Source: Planctomycetota bacterium (lineage in GTDB: Bacteria > Planctomycetota > Phycisphaerae > Phycisphaerales > SM1A02). From it: DNA of 64,000 nt. Where the stretch lies: NCBI GenBank assembly GCA_022574595.1, contig JACZRS010000015.1, positions 60,672-124,671 of the forward strand, read 5' to 3'. The notes beneath the pieces are model-generated. The model ran no database searches. It was not told where the DNA came from and saw only the letters and a list, made by a program, of their open reading frames with translations. Below, in pieces: positions 17,594 through 26,785 of this stretch (the stretch's first letter is position 1; each line of letters begins with the position of its first letter). Made by a program: the position numbers and the translations under genes.

Positions 17594-19255
17594 ATGCCTC
17601 GTTTAGCTAAATTTCGAATTACCGCAATCGGCGAACTATGCAGGCAGCTGCTTTATGCGCCTCCGGAAACTCGTCGCAGGCATATGCAAGCTGCGGAAAC
17701 ACTTGCCAGCGAATTAGATCCTAGCCTTAATTACCCGGAAGATTTTGTTATTTTCCGCATTACAAGCTATCGGCCTGATAGCGATGAATCGCCTGTTACG
17801 TTGGTCGGTGAAGTCTTAGTGGGGGACTTGGCAATACTAGTGGAGCGGCTAAGCCGAAGCTTGACTCTTAATTGGCAGGAAGATGGTCGTGAAGCAGTCT
17901 TAATTGATGATATTGCAAAGCGGCTAAACGTATCAATAAAGACAATTCAGCGCTACCGCAAACAAGGGCTAGTTTGTCACTACGTCACATTCAGTGATGG
18001 CGTACAGCGACTTGCGTGTTTTAATGATGTGCTAAAGCGATATGTCTCGCAAAATCCTAAGAGAATATCTGAAGCATCAAAGTTTACTCGTGTTAGCAGG
18101 TCAACTGAAAAAACGATTATTGATGAAGCGCGATTATTGCATAAGCAGCAGAGGCTAACCCTTAGCACTGCTGCGGAGCAACTTGCAAAAAAATATAACC
18201 GGGCCCATGAGACGATTCGGTCATTGCTTCACCGACACGATAAACGCGCTGCCGAACCTATTTTCTCACAAAGAGGTCCACTAACAAGTAAAGATGCCAA
18301 GCTGATTTATCGTGCATTTGCGTTTGGCATACCAACAGGCGTACTTGCTAATAGGTTCGCAAAGACGCGCACAACAATTAATCGAGTTGTAAACGAGTAT
18401 CGCGCGCAGCTATTGCGACCATTAGATCTAAGTCATGTTCCATTACCTATGCTGGACCGTGAAGATGCAGAGTCTGTGATTTTGGGGGCTGGTAATGTAA
18501 TTGCTAATTTGAGTGATTTACCTGTACAGATTGATGCATTAAAGATTATTGAGGCAGCCCATGTTGCTGAAGAATCTGCTGAGCAAATAGAACAAGCGTT
18601 AATAGCTGCACTTAATTTGCTGAAAAGGCGCGCTGCAACTGACATTGTTGGATTAGCAGAAAAACCTTCTGCCCGTGTGCTTGATGCGATTGAAACGGAT
18701 CTTCGCTGGGCCACAATGATCAAAGCTGTGTTGATTACAAGAGGTTTGCCCGCTGCTATTAGCGCAATTGAGCAAGCGCTAGGCCGATCGCTTGCGCATC
18801 AACCATCCGAAGATATTCGCTTACTGCTTGGTTTATCTATTACAGTTGCAGGCGAAGCAGTTGCTGCGATTGATCTAGCGCGCGGACAAAGATTGGCTCA
18901 TACTTGTGGATTCATGATGGATCGTGCCCTGGCGTTCAGGCAGGTTCGTTCTGCGACTAAGCGCGCAGCTAGCCGACACGAAACAGGCTCAATTATTATT
19001 GATTGCCCATTTGCAACAATAGACCCTTGGCAGATATGGCTGGACCTGAGGCCGGACCTTCGCCGATTTATTGTTAATCTAGATGATGAGCAACTTGGGG
19101 TGATAGTAACCAAACGTTATGGAATTGGTGGCAATCGTCCCCTGCGGATATATGAATTGGCAAATGAGTTTTCAATGACGATTTTAACGATGGCAAACGC
19201 ATTAAATAAAGCCAATCGAAAGCTACGCAAATTAGCCCAAAAAACCCACCATTAG
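17594..19255 (+). CDS. Multi-HTH DNA-binding protein with sigma-region-4-like C-terminus
   Basis: 553 residues. At least three helix-turn-helix-like segments are visible: 'IDDIAKRLNVSIKTIQRYRKQG' (about 107-128, MerR/excisionase-like), 'LSTAAEQLAKKYNRAHETIRSLLHRH' (about 195-220) and 'FGIPTGVLANRFAKTRTTINRVV' (about 244-266). The last ~75 residues ('FIVNLDDEQLGVIVTKRYGI...IYELANEF') resemble sigma-70 region 4. No region 2 is recognisable, so it is probably not a complete sigma factor but a regulator of related design, a type seen in planctomycetes. It is co-transcribed with mqnA, which may hint at control of respiration genes, but that is only a guess from position. Confidence 0.7.
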   Translation: MPRLAKFRITAIGELCRQLLYAPPETRRRHMQAAETLASELDPSLNYPEDFVIFRITSYRPDSDESPVTLVGEVLVGDLAILVERLSRSLTLNWQEDGREAVLIDDIAKRLNVSIKTIQRYRKQGLVCHYVTFSDGVQRLACFNDVLKRYVSQNPKRISEASKFTRVSRSTEKTIIDEARLLHKQQRLTLSTAAEQLAKKYNRAHETIRSLLHRHDKRAAEPIFSQRGPLTSKDAKLIYRAFAFGIPTGVLANRFAKTRTTINRVVNEYRAQLLRPLDLSHVPLPMLDREDAESVILGAGNVIANLSDLPVQIDALKIIEAAHVAEESAEQIEQALIAALNLLKRRAATDIVGLAEKPSARVLDAIETDLRWATMIKAVLITRGLPAAISAIEQALGRSLAHQPSEDIRLLLGLSITVAGEAVAAIDLARGQRLAHTCGFMMDRALAFRQVRSATKRAASRHETGSIIIDCPFATIDPWQIWLDLRPDLRRFIVNLDDEQLGVIVTKRYGIGGNRPLRIYELANEFSMTILTMANALNKANRKLRKLAQKTHH

Positions 19256-19256
19256 C

Positions 19257-19273
19257 CCCGGGTTTTACCCGGG
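19257..19273 (+). terminator. GC-rich hairpin after the multi-HTH gene
   Basis: CCCGGG-TTTTA-CCCGGG directly follows the stop codon. There is no T-run after it, so termination there is uncertain. A second hairpin (CCGGACCT at 19373-19380 with AGGTCCGG at 19393-19400) lies before the convergent rpsI end. Confidence 0.4.
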
Positions 19274-19299
19274 ATCGTGCGTGTTAAACCATGTGGTCC

Positions 19300-19345
19300 G
19301 GTCTCCATAGGCGACTCGCCGAAGCGAGAGGCCCACCGCTAAACG
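19300..19345. repeat. REP-like hairpin ending in CCGCTAAACG
   Basis: CTCGC-cgaa-GCGAG followed by a 'CCACCGCTAAACG' end. Similar GC-rich hairpins with a (C)CGCTAAACG end occur at 41089-41115 and, inverted, at 38258-38280, with a looser match at 40975. All are intergenic. Confidence 0.45.
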
Positions 19346-19423
19346 TATTGATAGCGCATGCCTCATCCCTACCCGGACCTTCGCAAAACCTCAGGTCCGG
19401 CTTGCTTGTAATTGCCAATAAAC

Positions 19424-20197
19424 TTATCGCTTGGAGAACTGGAATTTTCTACGAGCGCCGCGTTGGCCGTACTTCTTACGTTCGACTTTACGTGGATCTC
19501 GTGAAAGAAAGGCGTTACTGCGCAGGATTGGTTCGAGCGTTTCATCGTACTTTCTTAATGCTCTAGCAATTCCGAGTACGATGGCGCCCGCTTGACCCAT
19601 GTATCCTCCACCATGTACGTTAACGTATATATCTACGCCGCCTTCGGTGCTGGTTTTTTGCAGGACGTTCATCATATCGTTGCGGTCACGTTCTTCGTTG
19701 AAGTATTCATCGTAAGGCTTCTTATTAACGATGAACTTGCCCGTGCCGGGCCTTATGCGGACTCGAGCAACTGCGGTTTTTCGCCTACCCGTTCCCCACC
19801 ACCAATGACCATCAGCTGGTGTGCCTCCTGAAGGGCCGACTGGCGCTTTTGCTGGTTTGGCAGCATCAGCCTTAGATGTCTTAGCTTTTTTTGCTGTCTT
19901 AGTAGACTTAGCAGGCTTTTCAGCTATTGCAATCTTTTCAGCCTTTTCAGCCTTTTCAGGCTTTGCAGCCTTTGCGGACTTGGCAGCTTTTGTTGGCTTT
20001 TTAGCTTTGGCTGATTTAGCAGCTTTAGTCGCTGGCTTGGATTCTCTTACTTTTGCTTCTGACTTCTCAGCCGGTGCTTCTGCCGGTGTTTCAGCAACTG
20101 GAGTTTCTTCTGCTGCTGGCTGCTCCTTAGGAGCGTCTTGAGTTTCCGGGGTTTCCGGGGTTTCGTCAGAGGGAGTTGGTGTTTCTTTTTCTGTCAT
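19424..20197 (-). CDS. rpsI: Ribosomal protein uS9 with long Ala/Lys-rich N-terminal extension
   Basis: 257 residues; normal S9 is about 130. The C-terminal half, from 'WGTGRRKTAVARVRIRPGTG' to the end 'RKFQFSKR', is a complete S9 that binds 16S rRNA in the 30S head with its tail reaching toward the P site. Residues 1-126 are an extension. The first 50 are rich in Glu, Pro and Thr; the next 75 are Lys/Ala repeats (AKSAKAKKPTKAAKSAKAAK and similar), like a histone H1 tail. The extension probably binds nucleic acid. It is the second gene after rplM (73-base gap), the usual rplM-rpsI order. Confidence 0.93.
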   Translation of the reverse strand: MTEKETPTPSDETPETPETQDAPKEQPAAEETPVAETPAEAPAEKSEAKVRESKPATKAAKSAKAKKPTKAAKSAKAAKPEKAEKAEKIAIAEKPAKSTKTAKKAKTSKADAAKPAKAPVGPSGGTPADGHWWWGTGRRKTAVARVRIRPGTGKFIVNKKPYDEYFNEERDRNDMMNVLQKTSTEGGVDIYVNVHGGGYMGQAGAIVLGIARALRKYDETLEPILRSNAFLSRDPRKVERKKYGQRGARRKFQFSKR

Positions 20198-20270
20198 AAT
20201 TGTTCGTAGACTGGTTGCGTCCGTTTTGAGAACTATTTTTTAAGGATCTAACTTAGTATCAAACTTGGGC

Positions 20271-20705
20271 CTAGTCGTCCAGGCCGATTGGTTGTTGCGA
20301 TTGATGTGGATGATCAGGTCCGCCAAAGACTTTCATCTTCGCGAGCATTTTTCGTCCGAGTTTATTTTTAGGGAGCATTCTTCGGACAGCATCTTCGAAA
20401 ATGACTTCGGGATGTCTTTTTAATAGTGAGCCATAGGACTCAGTCTTGCGTCCGCCTGGGTAACCAGTATATCGCTGCTTCATCTTCTGCTCAGCTTTTC
20501 TGCCTGTGAGGACGATTTTGGCAACGTTGGTTACAACGATATAATCACCACAATCAACATGTGGCGTATATTCAGGTCGATGCTTACCCATTAAAATGGT
20601 GGCGATGCGTGTGGCGAGTCTGCCAAGGATCTGTCCCTCAGCATCGACGTGCCTCCATTTTGGAGTTATATCACCTGATTTTGCAAAATAGGTTTGGCGT
20701 GGCAT
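20271..20705 (-). CDS. rplM: Ribosomal protein uL13
   Basis: 144 residues. It shows the conserved 'HVDAEGQILGRLATRIATIL', 'GDYIVVTNVAKIVLTGRKAEQK' and 'VRRMLPKNKLGRKMLAKMKVF' blocks of the large-subunit protein L13. It is the first gene of the rplM-rpsI unit on the minus strand. Start ATG at 20705. Confidence 0.95.
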   Translation of the reverse strand: MPRQTYFAKSGDITPKWRHVDAEGQILGRLATRIATILMGKHRPEYTPHVDCGDYIVVTNVAKIVLTGRKAEQKMKQRYTGYPGGRKTESYGSLLKRHPEVIFEDAVRRMLPKNKLGRKMLAKMKVFGGPDHPHQSQQPIGLDD

Positions 20706-20946
20706 AAGCGGAACCCGATATTTTCATACTAAAAGGAGCGATTCCTCACCACCAAGGCAGGGCAATCGCAAGCCCATCAGGTTAGCCCCCGCTTTTGTAG
20801 TGTCAAGCGGTGGGGGGTGATAGTCACCTTGAGGCGAGTTCTTGAGCTGGCTCTTGCAGACCATGCCTAAATAGGCATATAAGGCTAAGCTAGGCATACA
20901 CCAATACGTTTACTACTTGGTCTTACATACAGGATATTTCAGGATC

Positions 20947-22485
20947 ATGGATCCATTTCAATCCACACCGCCGACTGAACCATTTCTTCAGCACGAGGAT
21001 TCGGATAGTACCAATTCGGCCGATTCCGGCAAACCAAAGGGCTATGCAGGATTTGCCTGGCTGGGAATTATCACTCTAGTAATGGTGATAATTGGGGCAA
21101 AGTACTTGCAAGCAGAAGCAGAAGAGGAGGGGGCCCCAGTTGCGGATGAGATGGGTGAGCTGATGATGAAGCTCCAGTCTCGACTTCTGCTTGGTTCTAA
21201 TGAACTTGAAGAAGGTGGAAGTGGAGAGATTCTTGTTCAGGCTGAGGAAATGCTTAATGTAGGGTCAGTCGGTCAAAGGCAGCGATTTGTAATTCTTGCC
21301 AGTGAACTTGCAGGTCCATTTGAGGCTCGAAATACACTCGAAATACTCGAATCGGAAATAGCCAACCCTCCAAAGGGTAAACCTCCTCTACTAACTACTG
21401 ATCAAGAGGAGCTGCAAGAATTACTTAACAAGCTATATGGCAATGCGACAGAAGATGAGCCAGATGAAGCGCATCTAGCACGGATCGAAGCATTAAGTGC
21501 GGACGATCGGCAGAGTTTGATTAGGTGTGCAGATTGGTTTGGTGAATTGGCGCTTGTGCCTCCAGAGACAAAAGCATCTGCTGAGCGTGAAGCAATTACA
21601 GCCCCAGCTCAGCGAATAGCTATTACCATGTTTATCACTTTCATTCTCGTTTTGATAGTTGGGTTTTTTGGTTTTGTCGGATTAGTTTTAGTAGGGGTTC
21701 TTACAGCTGTTGGGAAAATTAAAAGCAGAATTGAATTAGCGGGTAGATACCATGGCATATACGCAGAAACCTTTGCACTGTGGTTGTTGTGTTTCTTTGT
21801 TCTACAAATAGCCGTACAGCTAATCGTGGCTGCCTTGCCAGCGATGAATGATCATTTACTTTTCATTAGTTTCATAGCATTTATTTGTTCACTAGCACTA
21901 CTTGCATGGCCAGTTTGGAGGGGTATTTCTTGGTCAGAAGTAAGACATGATATTGGTTGGACCACTGATCGATTACGCGGGCTGGAACCTATTCTTGGGA
22001 TTGGAGGCTATATAATGACGCTGCCAATCCTAGCGATTGGAGTCTTACTTCTTTTTGCTTTAATTGCATTACAGGCTTTGACAACTGGAGAATCAGATAC
22101 ATTTGCAGCAGCAGGTGGGCCAGCCCATCCAATTATTAACAATTTAGCAAATGGGGACTTATGGACTTATATTCAAGTCTACTTAGTTGCATCGGTTGGA
22201 GCACCAATTGTCGAAGAAACCATGTTTCGAGGTGTGCTGTATCAACATCTAAGAAGTGCTAGTCGACATATGGGGGTTATAGTCAGCATATTGCTCTCAA
22301 CATTGCTCAACACTTTTGTGTTTGCTGCAATTCATCCTCAAGGTTGGATTGCAATTCCAGCTTTGATGTCACTTGCAATCGGATTTACGCTAATGCGCGA
22401 ATGGCGTGGAACGATAATCCCCTCAATTCTTATGCATGGGATAAATAATGCTTTAGTAATGACACTGCTGATGATCATGCTATAG
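20947..22485 (+). CDS. CPBP-family intramembrane metalloprotease
   Basis: 512 residues from the ATG at 20947 (a TTG at 20917 is possible but less likely). An early membrane segment (about 35-55) is followed by a soluble acidic region of about 140 residues, then seven or so membrane segments. The catalytic EETMFRG motif is at about 423-429, with conserved His in 'FAAIHPQGW' and 'LMHGINNAL', all within membrane helices. CPBP proteases (Rce1/AbiI type) cut membrane-embedded substrates and include bacteriocin-immunity and prenyl-protein proteases. The substrate here is unknown. Confidence 0.88.
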   Translation: MDPFQSTPPTEPFLQHEDSDSTNSADSGKPKGYAGFAWLGIITLVMVIIGAKYLQAEAEEEGAPVADEMGELMMKLQSRLLLGSNELEEGGSGEILVQAEEMLNVGSVGQRQRFVILASELAGPFEARNTLEILESEIANPPKGKPPLLTTDQEELQELLNKLYGNATEDEPDEAHLARIEALSADDRQSLIRCADWFGELALVPPETKASAEREAITAPAQRIAITMFITFILVLIVGFFGFVGLVLVGVLTAVGKIKSRIELAGRYHGIYAETFALWLLCFFVLQIAVQLIVAALPAMNDHLLFISFIAFICSLALLAWPVWRGISWSEVRHDIGWTTDRLRGLEPILGIGGYIMTLPILAIGVLLLFALIALQALTTGESDTFAAAGGPAHPIINNLANGDLWTYIQVYLVASVGAPIVEETMFRGVLYQHLRSASRHMGVIVSILLSTLLNTFVFAAIHPQGWIAIPALMSLAIGFTLMREWRGTIIPSILMHGINNALVMTLLMIML

Positions 22486-22704
22486 CTAAGGTAGGCAGTG
22501 GCTGGCAATTCTGTACTGATTCAATGCTATAGGATTCGGACAAATAGTTGAAAATAGAAAATGATCATATATGACCTAAGTTACTATTTTGCAAGGGTTT
22601 ATGGCTCAGAAGAGTGTTCAGCAAGCATATTTTTACCCAACGTACTTGCTCTAAAGGGGGTCTTTAGAGCATAATGGCCACTTCGGCGGAGCCGAGGGCA
22701 TTAT

Positions 22705-23430
22705 ATGACACGGATGTATACCAATCTTGCGATCGCTGCCTGTACAACTTTATTAGCCAGTGGCTCTGTATTTGCTGTCCAAGATGCGACAAGCGAAGCT
22801 AAGGTTGATGTAGCTGATGATAAGCCGCAGGCTCAGGAGCAGTTGGATCCTGATGCGTTTCTTGCAGAAGTTGTCGAACGCTATAAGCGATTAGCTCAGT
22901 ATGAAGACATTGCTGATGTGGTGCAGATAACCACACGCACTGGTGAAGAACCTGTGCGCGTTGAAACGCGAATTGCTTCAAAGATTGAAGATGGTGAACT
23001 GACAGTAGAAACGTCTGGAACGCAAGTGCGAGATGGTGTGGGACTTGATTTACCAATCAAGACAAGCCCAGCCATGGACGCGTTTGTAATGAAGTATAAC
23101 CTTTGGCTTGCACCTCATATGACCTTGGCCTTCAAAGATGATCCCATGAAAGACTTCCGCCTGGGCGTTGATGAAGGGTTCACTCCCACCAAAGCTAAGT
23201 CGGTAACCATCGACAAAAAGAAATTGATCCACCTTGAACTAAAAAGTGGCGATGGCCTTAGCGAGGATTACACCGCTAAGTTTGATTTGTATATAGATCC
23301 TGATTCACTTCTGGTTGAAAGAATCGAAGGCGAGCAGCGTCTGCCGGATGGTGCAGACTATTACACATCACTGGAAATCACACCGATTACTGCAATAGAC
23401 ACTCCGCCGGTTGTGCAAGTAGATCCGTAG
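22705..23430 (+). CDS. Secreted protein, possibly LolA-like fold
   Basis: 241 residues with a signal peptide (about 1-24, ending at VFA). The mature part has regular beta-strand-like stretches such as 'DVVQITTRTGEEPVRVETRI', 'KKKLIHLELKSGD' and 'KFDLYIDPDSLLVERIEGEQ'. This pattern suits the half-barrel of LolA/DUF2092-type periplasmic proteins that carry lipoproteins or lipids. The assignment rests on pattern only. The gene stands alone, convergent with the Mrp gene that ends 10 bases away. Confidence 0.55.
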   Translation: MTRMYTNLAIAACTTLLASGSVFAVQDATSEAKVDVADDKPQAQEQLDPDAFLAEVVERYKRLAQYEDIADVVQITTRTGEEPVRVETRIASKIEDGELTVETSGTQVRDGVGLDLPIKTSPAMDAFVMKYNLWLAPHMTLAFKDDPMKDFRLGVDEGFTPTKAKSVTIDKKKLIHLELKSGDGLSEDYTAKFDLYIDPDSLLVERIEGEQRLPDGADYYTSLEITPITAIDTPPVVQVDP

Positions 23431-23440
23431 GATTGCACTC

Positions 23441-24532
23441 TTAAGTTATCGATAGCGTTGGCTGGACGAGTTTTCCGCTTAGTGTTGCTATTGATATCTG
23501 TGAAGCCAGATTCTTGCAAAGCGTATCTAATTCATCCGCAAGCTGCGGGTTATCCCAATTCTTCAGTGGCTCGCCGCTATCGCAATTGACCCTTAGCTGC
23601 ATATGGATAGGTACAGCCCCTAAAAATGGCAGCGCAAGCTCCTGCGCAAGCATTTGTGCTCCGCCTCTACCAAATATGTCGTAACTCTTACCGTCATCGC
23701 CAATGAAGTAGCTCATATTCTCAACAATGCCCAGCACATTAACGCCTAGCTGCTGAAACATCTTGATTGCCCTAAGTGCATCATTCCGCGCCACTTTCTG
23801 GGGTGTACAAACAACCACAGCTCCAGATAACGGAAGCAACTGCGCCAAAGTCAGAGGCACATCACCAGTACCCGGCGGCAAGTCCACTATAAGATAATCA
23901 AGCTCGCCCCAATCGGTTTGAGTTGCAAGTTGTTTAAACGCACCATGCGCCATGGGTCCGCGCCAAATTAATGCCTTATCATCTGGTACTAGCTTTGCGA
24001 TGGTCATGGCTTTAATTCCATGCGCTTCAAATGCCAGGAGGGTTTTATCACTTGATTTTGTAGGCAGATCTTCGAGTCCCAACATTGTTTTCAATGATGG
24101 GCCATAAATATCACCATCTAGCAAACCGACCTTAGCGCCCATTCTCGCAAGTCCGATTGCAAGCGAGACTGCAATCGTTGACTTGCCTACGCCGCCTTTA
24201 CCAGCTCCGACTGCGATTACATGCTTGACATTTGGTAGTGGATTATCTTTGCCTTTATTCTCTGCTTTTTTAACATCCGCAGAAAACTCGACCTTTACCT
24301 CAGAAACTGTTTCCCCCATTTCCTTGCCCTTGGCTTTTACTGCTGCGACAATGTCATCTTCAATTTTATCTTTGAGCGGACAGGCAGGAGTTGTAAGCTC
24401 GATATTAAGCGCTACTTTTTCGCCATCGATTTGAACATCTTTAACCATGTTCAGCGTGACTAAGTCTTTTTGCAGATCTGGATCGTTAACGGTCCTGAGA
24501 GCGTTATATACGTGGTCAGAGGTAAGAGGCAT
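23441..24532 (-). CDS. mrp: Mrp/ApbC-type iron-sulfur cluster carrier ATPase
   Basis: 363 residues. The N-terminal MIP18/DUF59 domain (about 1-95) contains 'TTPACPLKDKI', whose Cys is conserved. The P-loop ATPase carries the deviant Walker A GKGGVGKST, 'LLDGDIYGPSL' and 'LIVDLPPGTGDVPLTLAQLL'. Members of this family assemble and deliver Fe-S clusters. The CxxC motif usual for cluster binding in the ATPase domain is not obvious here. The ATG at 24532 is preceded by GGAG at a good distance, which favours it over a TTG at 24559. Confidence 0.9.
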   Translation of the reverse strand: MPLTSDHVYNALRTVNDPDLQKDLVTLNMVKDVQIDGEKVALNIELTTPACPLKDKIEDDIVAAVKAKGKEMGETVSEVKVEFSADVKKAENKGKDNPLPNVKHVIAVGAGKGGVGKSTIAVSLAIGLARMGAKVGLLDGDIYGPSLKTMLGLEDLPTKSSDKTLLAFEAHGIKAMTIAKLVPDDKALIWRGPMAHGAFKQLATQTDWGELDYLIVDLPPGTGDVPLTLAQLLPLSGAVVVCTPQKVARNDALRAIKMFQQLGVNVLGIVENMSYFIGDDGKSYDIFGRGGAQMLAQELALPFLGAVPIHMQLRVNCDSGEPLKNWDNPQLADELDTLCKNLASQISIATLSGKLVQPTLSIT

Positions 24533-24638
24533 TAAATTGGCTCCATAAAAGGTGCCCAATCATACGCACAATTTGCTTGCAATATGTAATGTTGCCTATC
24601 GTTAGTCGATAAAGTTAATGAGCTTAGGAGGTTATCAA

Positions 24639-25373
24639 ATGATCAGCCGCTTCGCAACGCTAATAATCGCCTGCGCAATGGTTTGTCCAGAGGCAATTGC
24701 CCAAACTAGTAGGCCTGACTCTGCCACGAAAACCCAATCAAATGAAGCTGATTTGGATGCGAAGGGGCTCCTGGCGGGGCCTGAGGTTAAGTCGAGTGCT
24801 GAAGACCAAAAACAGATTCGGTTTGATGGCAGCAAAGTTGGCCGTGGAGGTCGAGGTAGGGCTACTGTTTCACGTAAGCGTTGGTTCGCGCTTTTGAAAA
24901 GCTTAGAGCTAAACCAGGATCAGAATGATGAGATTCGCCCGATCTTACAATCGCTCCAGAAAGCTAATCGCAAACATACTGCAAAGCATGGCAAGAGATT
25001 CAAGCAGCTTCAGAAACAAGCTCAACAGGCCCGCAGCAAGAATCGGAAAGTTCCCCGTGAAGTTCGCCAAGAGATAACCAAACTTAACGCAAAAGGGCCA
25101 AGGATTGTCACTTATCAAAAGCGTATTTGGGAAATTCTAACTACCTCGCAGCAAGAGAAAATGCGCAAGTCTCTTGCGTTGATCCGTAATAGAATAATAG
25201 TAGTAGAGAAAGATTCGAGAATTACTGATAAGCAACCCGCAAACGACAAGGCTATGAAGGAAACTGAGAAAGATAATAATAAGGATGATATGGATGAGCA
25301 ATCCAAACGCCGCTTGGATTTTCTTAAATCTCAGCAAGCTCTATCCAGGTCCAAGGTAAAACCTGGCCGCTAG
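24639..25373 (+). CDS. Secreted Spy/CpxP-like helical protein
   Basis: 244 residues from the ATG at 24639, which follows an excellent AGGAGG at 7 bases. Signal peptide about 1-22. After a flexible region (25-75) comes a Lys/Arg/Gln-rich helical domain (about 80-190). It contains 'SLELNQDQNDEIRPIL' and 'ILTTSQQEKMRKSL', which resemble the two LTxxQ-type repeats of periplasmic Spy/CpxP chaperones. The C-terminal 50 residues are highly charged. A role in binding unfolded envelope proteins is plausible but unproven. Confidence 0.6.
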   Translation: MISRFATLIIACAMVCPEAIAQTSRPDSATKTQSNEADLDAKGLLAGPEVKSSAEDQKQIRFDGSKVGRGGRGRATVSRKRWFALLKSLELNQDQNDEIRPILQSLQKANRKHTAKHGKRFKQLQKQAQQARSKNRKVPREVRQEITKLNAKGPRIVTYQKRIWEILTTSQQEKMRKSLALIRNRIIVVEKDSRITDKQPANDKAMKETEKDNNKDDMDEQSKRRLDFLKSQQALSRSKVKPGR

Positions 25374-25630
25374 CCACGTTTTTTTATAGTGAACTGTTTA
25401 GTAGCCCGCATCTATCGTTGCTGTCGATATGATCAAGTTGAATGATCCATGCCCTTAAACCATGGTTGCGTGCGGCGAAGTTTGGCAATTTATATTGCAG
25501 GCGGAGTACAATGCACACAAAGTCAAGGCTCTCAGGTAGAGTTACTCTCAGCAATGTGCCAAGCGTTTAACGAATTTCAACAACGGTTTGGCTTTACCAA
25601 CCGCGCAATTTGCCAACCATCAAAGTAAAA

Positions 25631-26785
25631 ATGAAAATTATTCATTACATGGCGAGGGTAAGTTTGGAAGATGGGGGAGTGGTGCGTGCTGTGCTTGATA
25701 TGTGTCAAGCATTGGCAAATCGAGGTCATGATGTAACGCTGTTTACTTTCTGCGATGATGATGTACCTCAGCAATGGAAAAGTTCGCACGCAGGTGTGCC
25801 AAAGGTTGTGCAGCTCAATCGCAAAGGCAAGCTTTGGCCCAAGCTAACCGCTGAATCAATTGAGGTTTTCCGCAAGCAATTAGTAGATGCTGATGCGCTT
25901 CATGTGCATGTTCCTTGGGATGTGACTTGTGCTGAACTTAGTCGCATCGCCAAAGGTATGAATATCCCCTATATAGTAAGCATTCATGGCATGCTAGATG
26001 ATTGGTCTATGAGACAGCGGCATGCCAAGAAACGAATCTACCTGAAAATTGCGGGTCGTCAGTTTCTTGAAGAAGCTGCTGCAGTTCACTGCACAGCCCA
26101 AGCGGAAAAAGATCAAGCATGCAAGTGGTATCCAAAGGGTCAAAGTGTTGTTGTACCTCTAATTTTTGATTTGGCGGATTATGAAACACTTCCCGGGCCG
26201 GAGATTGCGCGCCAGAAGTTTGCTTCGGTTATTCCAGATCAAACCACACCTCTGCTGCTATTTTTAAGTCGCTTACATATTAAAAAAGGCTTGGAATTAC
26301 TTATTGATACAGCTCAGCATCTTCGAGATTCGGGCAGTTCGTTTAAGATCATCATTGCAGGTACTGGTGAAAAAGCGTACGAACAACAATTAACACAATT
26401 GGTTAATGCCAGGAAACTAACTGAGCATATTTCGTTTCTTGGATTTGTTACCGGAATAGAAAAAGTTTCGTTATATGAAGCTGCGGATATTTTTATATTG
26501 CCAACTTCACAGGAGAATTGGGGGTTTGTGCTAATTGAAGCTCTTGCATGTGGCACACCACTGATTACAACAAAGGGTGTCGATATTTGGCCTGAACTTG
26601 TTTCTAGTGGCGGTGCGGTGATCGCCGACGCAACCGTTGATGCGATGGCTGAAGCTATAACGAGCCTAATTCAAGATGATGCAAAGCTCAAATCGATGGG
26701 AGCTAAAGGGCGCGACTGGGTATTAGAGAATATGAAGCTTGATAAAATACTCAGCCAATACGAAAAACTATATAGCAACATTTAG
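25631..26785 (+). CDS. Family 4 glycosyltransferase
   Basis: 384 residues from the ATG at 25631 (a TTG at 25610 would add seven). It has the GT-B layout: an N-terminal domain with 'GGVVRAVLDMCQALANRGHDVTLFTF', and a C-terminal donor domain with 'LLFLSRLHIKKGLELLID', 'FKIIIAGTGEKAYEQQL', and the E-x7-E type motif in 'PTSQENWGFVLIEALACGTPLITT'. It probably adds a sugar from a nucleotide donor during surface polysaccharide assembly at the cytoplasmic face. Its stop overlaps the end of the convergent flippase gene by four bases. Sugar specificity is unknown. Confidence 0.9.
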   Translation: MKIIHYMARVSLEDGGVVRAVLDMCQALANRGHDVTLFTFCDDDVPQQWKSSHAGVPKVVQLNRKGKLWPKLTAESIEVFRKQLVDADALHVHVPWDVTCAELSRIAKGMNIPYIVSIHGMLDDWSMRQRHAKKRIYLKIAGRQFLEEAAAVHCTAQAEKDQACKWYPKGQSVVVPLIFDLADYETLPGPEIARQKFASVIPDQTTPLLLFLSRLHIKKGLELLIDTAQHLRDSGSSFKIIIAGTGEKAYEQQLTQLVNARKLTEHISFLGFVTGIEKVSLYEAADIFILPTSQENWGFVLIEALACGTPLITTKGVDIWPELVSSGGAVIADATVDAMAEAITSLIQDDAKLKSMGAKGRDWVLENMKLDKILSQYEKLYSNI

